Shown here one piece after another: positions 51,001 through 55,769 of a stretch of DNA of 55,769 nt. The position numbers and the translations under genes are program-made. Within the stretch, counting starts at the first letter, position 1; each line of letters begins with the position of its first letter. Origin of the DNA: Candidatus Aminicenantes bacterium UBA1061 (GTDB lineage: Bacteria; Acidobacteriota; Aminicenantia; Aminicenantales; Saccharicenantaceae); the NCBI GenBank assembly GCA_002316315.1, contig DCDG01000028.1, forward strand, positions 1-55,769, read 5' to 3'. The notes below the pieces were generated by a model. That model saw only the letters and a program-made list of their open reading frames with translations, was not told the origin of the DNA and ran no database searches.

Positions 51001-51041
51001 AAAATACCGACTATAAGCCAAAAAAGATTAACCTTTTTCAT
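48009..51041 (-). CDS. TonB-dependent receptor with carboxypeptidase-regulatory domain
   Basis: A 1010-residue outer-membrane receptor. A signal peptide (LFWLIVGIFLFTLVLGYGQ) is followed by a carboxypeptidase-regulatory-like domain (SIRGKIIDDNGMPLPGVSVT, residues 28-110), a plug (LPLSRTFGSILAIAPGTTG, then GAVIDGIQANDAD) and a long beta-barrel ending in Phe (IRFSVLYRF). No SusD-like gene is next to it, so it is of the Oar-like or stand-alone SusC type. It should import oligosaccharides or glycopeptides for the adjacent catabolic operon. AAGGAGG precedes the ATG. Confidence 0.9.
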   Translation of the reverse strand: MKKVNLFWLIVGIFLFTLVLGYGQEMQTGSIRGKIIDDNGMPLPGVSVTIRGPALLGSITSVTNQDGMYRAPGLPPGSDYEVKAELPGFESVVRRGIIVRIGMVVTIDIQMKPSTLEEEVTVVAPSPTVDVVSSTKSTLITTEVLSSLPLSRTFGSILAIAPGTTGTSIYGSGSGETGAVIDGIQANDADQNMVGIGTDVGMAWDMVEEAELVTSGASAEYYGSALGQTVMVMKSGGNKLTGEFSFYYTNEDLVQVHLPETDLAVLNLAKPSVPIYSYDGSAAIGGAIIKDKIWYMAEFRYMNSKYTGNFRPTVINGKQYDNYDRTFPNYIGYLKLTFQLAKNVRGSLMGHYSMQDVPYYYSGWNLTAEANKHNKPIRFNYSGTLSWFIDSNTILNLRAGGLYFKWTGTNTKEADPNGPHFIDSYTGYVWGNTGPEEYTWKPKVNIVLSLTKYVDNFLGGDHEFKAGIEWERNRGDWGFYMKQPLFWYYYDGDPYYWRAQNGGVTDPIYGDGLLEYLVMGDTYGSGYESGITSRIGGFVQDSYKIKDLTVNLGFRLDHIKAWSPGRVKSATADPVALAIGETYFKPVYGLNPYDEVDYDTWDNAFPYGVFFSPRIGLTYDLFGNHKTALKASFAHQAEPFPTGTFSAMYPLTWRSFTFNWWDLNNNGQPDVPGTDEYQEAYGETPLAMISDAYLKAIDPNVKVPYVNEFNFGVEHELLKDFQVSVHYIIKKRGNLLGSVLWDEESDRYWYSHELAPEWWIPFTTIVPAYGSFPEQEVTMYFLSNDAPDQFYRLKNVPEASWKFRSLEIAFNKRMSNGWQLGGSANFSKNPGNYPVSWQSSSSFGVFSNANSFVNRYGEMPYSRPTIIKLYGTFNLPYQIMFSFIFQHVDGSPWGRTVRVLPPEQWAAEHNVSSTGYSINVETPGTRWNEPYDNLDIRFQKDFRLGPGNLGFYVDIFNLLGAYTLTINKNPGGTWRPVNEATSEGSFTPGSLGLRGFSGSRQIRFSVLYRF

Positions 51042-51096
51042 TGCTAACCTCCTTAATCAATATTTTAGATTCCTAAATATGATATGACTGTTATAA

Positions 51097-51126
51097 CTAT
51101 ATTGTGTTCATAATGGTGACCTCCTT
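51097..51126 (-). other. Leader mini-frame of the TonB receptor
   Basis: AAGGAGG (51126-51120), eight bases, then ATG AAC ACA ATA TAG (51111-51097), a four-codon frame with an ideal ribosome site, 56 bases before the receptor start codon. Confidence 0.35.
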
Positions 51127-51133
51127 ATGGCGA

Positions 51134-51158
51134 ATAATAGCTTTCTTAACGTTAATAA
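51134..51158 (-). promoter_or_regulatory. Probable promoter and ROK operator of the TonB receptor
   Basis: CTTTCTTAACGTTAATAA (51141-51158, plus-strand reading) contains the perfect palindrome TTAACGTTAA and lies just upstream of a -10-like TATTAT (51139-51134, minus strand). No clear -35 is seen. The remaining part of the 51042-51587 gap holds no gene. Confidence 0.45.
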
Positions 51159-51587
51159 GAATTAATCTATCAGACAAGAATATTCTAAACGCATCTGAAA
51201 TGCCCCTTGATTTCAACCGACATAGTCTTGAAGGCCTAATCACCTCTATCGTATTTATAATCCTTACTCTTAGAAGCTTAAAAATATCATCATTTTAGCC
51301 AATAAATCACAGGCTCTAGTTCGTTTCATCCCGTTAATAAGTTATTTTAATTTAAAAGTCAAGTTTTTTTTATTAAAATGAGTGCAATAAATTATTTATG
51401 GCTTACGGCGTATAAACATATTTGTTTTCGACCGGTATTCATTTAATACTTGAAGATCTTTTTTGCTACTATCTTATACTTATATACCAGGCAGGTGAGC
51501 TAATCAGATCTAATATTTAGTTAGATTGTTATGCGTTACAATCTTTTTCTCGCTAGTCTGACATTATTTCCCAATGGCAGAAGCATT

Positions 51588-53393
51588 TCATCCCCGCCCC
51601 GGCTGGCGGCCCAGTGTCTTCTCAATTTTATCACGAGAAATTTCAACGATAATTGGACGGCCATGCGGGCAAACGCCGGGTTGTGAGGTTTGAAAAAGCT
51701 CGGCCGCTAAAAATTCCATCTCGGCCTGACTCAAAGGCTGACCGGCTTTGATAGCCGCTTTACAGGCCATGGTGGCCAGCATTTTATCTCTTTTGCTTTT
51801 AAGTCGCTCCGGCCCGCCCTCGGCCAGAATTCCCCGAAGAATTTCTGTTGCCCTGGCCTCATCAAAAACATCAGGAAAAGCCCGCAGAGAATAACTTCTC
51901 TCTCCGAGGGGCTCCAGTTCAAAACCCAGTCCGGCCAGTTCCTCCTGCAGCTCCTCAAGATGTAAAACTTCCTCCGGACTCAGTTCCAGAACCTGAGGGA
52001 AAAGCATCTGACGGCTGGCCCAGCCTTTTTCCTCATCAAGTTTTTTAAACTTTTCAAACAGGATGCGTTCATGAGCATTGTGCTGGTCAACAATCATCAG
52101 CCCTTCTTCAGCCGTCACCACCAGATAGGCATTTAGATATTGACCCAGAATGTGCCGCCCTGCCCTGGAGGTAGCTGTGTTTTCTGCTACCTGCTGAGTT
52201 TCGCCAGGCTGCCGCCACGTCTGGCTGGCTTGTCTTGCCCACTCTGGAGCTTGAATCTTTTCTCTCAGCTCTTTCTCAACGTCCCGGTCATTCTCTTTCT
52301 GCTCCTCTTTTTCCTGAAGATTGAGCTCCGGCTGGCTCGTTTCTTTCGACGGCTGTCTTTTTTCTCCGCGCCCGGCTTCGCCTATCATGACCGGCTTGAT
52401 CAGGCTTTCACTTCTGGCCGCCAGTTCAATTCCGCGTAAAACCAGCCGGAAAACTGCCTGCGGTTCTTTAAATCTGATTTCAGCTTTGGCCGGATGGACA
52501 TTGACATCAACCAGCTCGTAGGGCAGATCAAGAAAGAGAAAACATTCAGGGCTTTTTTGTCTGTCCAGCATGCCGAGATAAGCCTGGTTCAGAGCCGCGC
52601 TGAGGACTCTGTCTTTTATCGGGCGGCGATTGATAAAAAAAAGCTGGTGCTGGCGGTCAGCTCGCCCGGCAAAAGGCCTCGAGCTCAGGCCGCTCAGCCG
52701 GTAACCGCCTTCTTCATAGTCAACCGCCATCAGACCGTCCAGCACCTGTCTCCCATAAAGCTGATAGACCCTTTCCTGCAGACTCGAGACTGCCGGACAG
52801 TTTAAGAGCTGCCGGTTATTATGAATTAAAAGAAATCTCACCTCTGGAAAGGCTAATGCTGCCTGGGTTACATAACCTGTAATAAGATTGAGTTCCGATC
52901 TTTCTCCCCGCAAAAATTTCCGCCTGGCTGGGAGATTGAAAAAGAGGTCCCTGACCTCAACCATTGTTCCCCGCGGGAAACCTATCTCTAAAAAACGTAT
53001 AAGTCGCTCGCCCTCTCTTTCCACCTGATAACCCCGGTCACCTTCACCGTTATAGGTCTTAAGGGTCAGCCTGGAGACAGCTGAAATACTGGCCAGCGCT
53101 TCCCCTCTAAAACCCAGGGTGGCAATATGCTCGAGGTCTTCCTCTGTTTCCAGCTTGCTGGTCGCATGGCGTCTAAAACAGAGAACAGCATCTTCCTGAC
53201 TCAAGCCGCAGCCGTTATCCTGAAGGCGGACTAATTTCTTCCCGCCATCCTCCAGCTCGATTTTAATTTCCGTTGCACCGGCATCCAGGGAGTTTTCGAT
53301 TAGCTCTTTGACGACCGAGACCGGCCGCTCAACCACCTCTCCGGCCGCAATTTTCTGGGCCATCTCCGCTGGCAGGACTTTTATTCTGGCCAT
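51588..53393 (-). CDS. mutL: DNA mismatch repair protein MutL
   Basis: A 601-residue MutL. The N-terminal ATPase has IAAGEVVERPVSVVKELIEN, LDAGATEI, DNGCGL and LGFRGEALASIS. The C-terminal domain has DQHNAHERILFE at the place of the endonuclease motif DQHA-x2-E-x4-E, with Asn instead of Ala, and CPHGRP near the end, so it is of the nicking type found where MutH is absent. It is the last gene of the pur-mtaB operon and abuts mtaB. Confidence 0.93.
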   Translation of the reverse strand: MARIKVLPAEMAQKIAAGEVVERPVSVVKELIENSLDAGATEIKIELEDGGKKLVRLQDNGCGLSQEDAVLCFRRHATSKLETEEDLEHIATLGFRGEALASISAVSRLTLKTYNGEGDRGYQVEREGERLIRFLEIGFPRGTMVEVRDLFFNLPARRKFLRGERSELNLITGYVTQAALAFPEVRFLLIHNNRQLLNCPAVSSLQERVYQLYGRQVLDGLMAVDYEEGGYRLSGLSSRPFAGRADRQHQLFFINRRPIKDRVLSAALNQAYLGMLDRQKSPECFLFLDLPYELVDVNVHPAKAEIRFKEPQAVFRLVLRGIELAARSESLIKPVMIGEAGRGEKRQPSKETSQPELNLQEKEEQKENDRDVEKELREKIQAPEWARQASQTWRQPGETQQVAENTATSRAGRHILGQYLNAYLVVTAEEGLMIVDQHNAHERILFEKFKKLDEEKGWASRQMLFPQVLELSPEEVLHLEELQEELAGLGFELEPLGERSYSLRAFPDVFDEARATEILRGILAEGGPERLKSKRDKMLATMACKAAIKAGQPLSQAEMEFLAAELFQTSQPGVCPHGRPIIVEISRDKIEKTLGRQPGRG

Positions 53394-54650
53394 TTAAACC
53401 ACCTCACCTGTAACTTCCAGGGGCGTCACTTTTTTAATCCTGACTTCAACCAGCTGCCGAACCTCGACCGCTGGCACTTCATTCAGAGCGACCTTAATAT
53501 AATTATCGGTCAGTGCTTCCGCCCTGGAACCATTTTTCTTGACCATGACTGCCGGCCGCATTTCGTTTAAAAATCTCATCTTAAAAGCCAGGTTTTTTTC
53601 TCTCGAAATTTTTCTGAGTTCAGTGGCTCTTTCTTTCTTTATTTTTTCAGAGACTCCTGCCCAGTGCGCAGCCGGGGTCCCGGGGCGCGGCGAATAGGAG
53701 AAAACATGGAAGTAAGTCAGCGGCGATTGCTCGAGAAAGCCTTTTAAAAACAGATAATCTTCTTCACTCTCGCCGGGGAAGCCGACAATGATGTCTGCTC
53801 CCAGGCTGGCTTCAGGGCGACGCCGATGGAGGTAATCCAGAATCGCCGCATATTCTTCCGGCCGGCTCCGTCGTCCCATTTTCTTTAACACCTCGGGTGA
53901 GGCATGCTGGAGAGACAGGTGAAAATGAGGACAGATTTTCTCTTCGCCGGCTATAAATTCAAGCCAGTTTTCGGGTAGAAGCCGCGGGTCAAGCGAGCTC
54001 AGGCGCAGGAGCTCGAGTCCTTCCATTTTAACTATTTCCTGAAGCAGGTTGAGAAGAGTCACCGGCGGAGTTAGGTCTTCTCCGTAGGCACAAAGGTGAA
54101 TCCCGGCCAGGACAACTTCCTTAAAGCCGCGGACAACAGCTTTTTCTATCTGAGTAATGATATCTTCAACCGGAACACTCCGAGCTGGCCCCCGGAGATA
54201 AGGTATAAGGCAAAAAGTGCAGCGGGCATTGCAGCCGTCCTGAACTTTAACCAGGGCCCGCGAACGGTAATTAACCGGCTGAATTTTCTCCTGAGCCCGT
54301 CGGGTTTCTCCGGTCAGGCTGGCCACTTCCCTGACCAGGTTCTCCTTGGCTGAGTTGGGAACAATAGCCGAGACATTTCCAAACTGGCAGTATTCTTCCC
54401 GGTTTTTTTCAGCCAGACAGCCGGTCACGACCACCCGGGCAGAAGGCTTTTCGCGATGGAGTTTTCGGAGAAACTGTCTGACATCGGCCTCGGCCCGGCC
54501 GGTTAGACCGCAGGTATTAACCACAACCACATCTGAGGCCCGCCAGTCCTTATCAACCATCAATCCGGCTTCGGCCAGTTTCTCAGACCAGTCAAAGGCT
54601 TCGGCTTGATTTACCCGGCAGCCGAAATTATGAATGAAGACCCGGGTCAT
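53394..54650 (-). CDS. mtaB: MtaB-like tRNA methylthiotransferase
   Basis: A 418-residue radical-SAM enzyme. The N-terminal domain starts HNFGCRVNQAEAFDWSEKL with VVVNTCGLTGRAEADVR and VVTGCLAE (three cluster cysteines); the radical-SAM motif is DGCNARCTFCLIPYLRGPAR; a TRAM-like tail follows. It adds a methylthio group to t6A37 of tRNA. Its start overlaps the end of purE by 4 bases. Confidence 0.9.
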   Translation of the reverse strand: MTRVFIHNFGCRVNQAEAFDWSEKLAEAGLMVDKDWRASDVVVVNTCGLTGRAEADVRQFLRKLHREKPSARVVVTGCLAEKNREEYCQFGNVSAIVPNSAKENLVREVASLTGETRRAQEKIQPVNYRSRALVKVQDGCNARCTFCLIPYLRGPARSVPVEDIITQIEKAVVRGFKEVVLAGIHLCAYGEDLTPPVTLLNLLQEIVKMEGLELLRLSSLDPRLLPENWLEFIAGEEKICPHFHLSLQHASPEVLKKMGRRSRPEEYAAILDYLHRRRPEASLGADIIVGFPGESEEDYLFLKGFLEQSPLTYFHVFSYSPRPGTPAAHWAGVSEKIKKERATELRKISREKNLAFKMRFLNEMRPAVMVKKNGSRAEALTDNYIKVALNEVPAVEVRQLVEVRIKKVTPLEVTGEVV

Positions 54651-55138
54651 AATTTTTCTTTGAGCCTCCTCGAGCTCTCCTCAACTTTTTCAGCCATCTT
54701 CTGACGATAAGAGATAAGCCTGGCCCTCAACCCATCATCAGACAGAGCCAGAATCGAAATGGCCAGCAGAGCGGCATTGGCTCCACCGGTTTTGCCCAGC
54801 GCCACTGTGGCCACGGGAATCCCTTTGGGCATCTGAACGATCGACAGGAGAGCATCCAGTCCGGCCAGAGCCTGGCTCTCGACCGGTACGCCGATAACCG
54901 GCAGAACAGTCTGGGCAGCCACCACCCCGGGGAGATGGGCAGCTTTACCAGCCACAGCAATAAAAACTTTTGTTCCGCCTTGCTCGGCTTCTTTAATTAA
55001 CCGGCTGGTTCTCTCCGGCGAGCGGTGAGCCGAGGTCACCTCCAGATTATAAGAAACTCCAAATTCCTGAAGAATATCCAGACCTTCTTTGATAATATCA
55101 AAATCGGAATCGCTGCCTAAAAAAATGGTAACAATCAT
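54647..55138 (-). CDS. purE: N5-carboxyaminoimidazole ribonucleotide mutase, PurE
   Basis: A 163-residue PurE of class I size. GSDSDFDIIKEG, EVTSAHRSPERT and VAGKAAHLPGVVAAQT are the substrate-binding blocks, with the catalytic His in SAHR. It acts in de novo purine synthesis. Start and stop overlap purD and mtaB by 4 bases each. Confidence 0.93.
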   Translation of the reverse strand: MIVTIFLGSDSDFDIIKEGLDILQEFGVSYNLEVTSAHRSPERTSRLIKEAEQGGTKVFIAVAGKAAHLPGVVAAQTVLPVIGVPVESQALAGLDALLSIVQMPKGIPVATVALGKTGGANAALLAISILALSDDGLRARLISYRQKMAEKVEESSRRLKEKL

Positions 55139-55769
55139 CTGGCCTCCTTTACAGCTCCAATATCCTTGCGGTAAAACATGCCTTCAAAATAAATGGTTGG
55201 AATATGGTCATAAATCTTTTTCATCGTCTGGGTCAGGGTTGGCTCTGAAGCACAGACATTTAGCACCCGGCCACCGCTGGTATAAAAATGGCCATCAACT
55301 AACTTTGTACCAGCATGAAAGATAACAAGGCCCGGCACTTTGGCCACTTCCTCCAGTCCCGCTATCAATTTTCCCGTTTCATATTTTAAGGGATATCCAC
55401 CGGAAGCAAGAACCACACAACCCGATGGTCTCGTGCTCCATTTGATTTCTTTCTGAAGTAAATCTTCATCGATTACTGACATCAAAATTTCCACCAGATC
55501 AGATTCCAGCCGCAGCATCTGGGCCTGGGTTTCCGGATCACCGAAGCGGCAGTTGTATTCGAGGACTTTCGGCCCTTCGTCAGTTACCATCAGGCCAGCA
55601 TAAAGTGTGCCTTTAAAGCGGCGGCCCTCTTCCAGAAGGCGAGTGATCGTGGGATAAATAACCTCGTCCATGATCTGGCTGAAGAGTTTCTCCGAAACAA
55701 AAGGTGAGGGCGAAACAGCGCCCATTCCACCGGTATTGGGCCCTTTGTCGCCATCATAAGCTGCTTTGT
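55135..55769 (-). CDS. purD: Phosphoribosylamine-glycine ligase PurD (partial)
   Basis: The C-terminal 210 codons of PurD, running off the right edge. The visible frame reads AAYDGDKGPNTGGMGAVSPS, then GTLYAGLMVTDEGPKVLEYN and CRFGDPETQAQMLRL, the ATP-grasp end with its metal Glu and Asn. The first start codon in view (55725) is internal. It catalyses step two of purine synthesis. Confidence 0.93.
   Translation of the reverse strand, partial: KAAYDGDKGPNTGGMGAVSPSPFVSEKLFSQIMDEVIYPTITRLLEEGRRFKGTLYAGLMVTDEGPKVLEYNCRFGDPETQAQMLRLESDLVEILMSVIDEDLLQKEIKWSTRPSGCVVLASGGYPLKYETGKLIAGLEEVAKVPGLVIFHAGTKLVDGHFYTSGGRVLNVCASEPTLTQTMKKIYDHIPTIYFEGMFYRKDIGAVKEAR

Noticed and set aside
48009..51041. SusC/SusD pair
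   Set aside because: The receptor has the regulatory N-terminal domain, but no SusD-like lipoprotein gene lies on either side.

Overview
The window reads like a chromosome segment from an uncultured, Gram-negative, heterotrophic bacterium of moderate GC. A large TonB-dependent receptor with an N-terminal carboxypeptidase-regulatory domain, a ten-gene glycan/peptide operon, a PilR/PilS-controlled type IV pilus cluster and an LTA-synthase-like sulfatase-fold protein together suggest Candidatus Aminicenantes or a relative near Acidobacteriota. That placement is inference from gene style; there is no rRNA to confirm it.

Bases 1-12,900 are an accessory, defence/toxin-antitoxin-like island of short cassettes on alternating strands: an AbiEii-type nucleotidyltransferase with a degenerate DxD motif; a winged-helix MNT/HEPN pair; an XRE-ImmA/IrrE protein with a small partner; a three-gene module led by a TIGR04255-like protein; an XRE + ImmA/IrrE + HEPN-like operon with a palindromic operator on its -10; a frameshifted small gene followed by a PD-(D/E)XK nuclease; a fused YprB-like exonuclease/DUF429 protein; and a NucS-like nuclease with a small HNH protein. 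Most cassette borders carry a copy of one intergenic repeat (core AAATATAGCCTGTGTCCCCA or degenerate forms; six copies, all in the same orientation).

Bases 12,900-19,450 hold cell-surface genes: a GT-C-type membrane glycosyltransferase, an FAD oxidoreductase of the UDP-galactopyranose-mutase-like group, a GtrA-like protein and an LtaS-like phosphotransferase. Bases 19,500-27,600 are a pil cluster on the minus strand (pilB-pilT-pilC-pilS-pilR, then a prepilin). The prepilin gene has a near-consensus sigma-54 promoter, two upstream palindromes that could be PilR sites, and a strong terminator. A PAS/HD-GYP protein and a tRNA-Pro/tRNA-Arg pair follow.

Bases 29,500-51,050 are a catabolic locus on the minus strand: TonB receptor, ROK repressor, then sodium/solute symporter, PfkB kinase, Fe-alcohol dehydrogenase, LamG protein 2, Zn-alcohol dehydrogenase, DPP-IV-like peptidase, GH95 fucosidase, ornithine-cyclodeaminase-family enzyme, L-serine dehydratase and LamG protein 1. 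A shared motif (CTTTCTTAACGTTARTAA) upstream of both the receptor and the symporter operon could be the ROK operator. The gene mix suggests use of fucosylated glycoproteins, with both the sugar and the peptide part consumed. The two LamG proteins share a large conserved C-terminal region that I do not recognise, and they are my best candidate for something undescribed. The right end is a housekeeping operon, purD (partial)-purE-mtaB-mutL, with overlapping or abutting genes.
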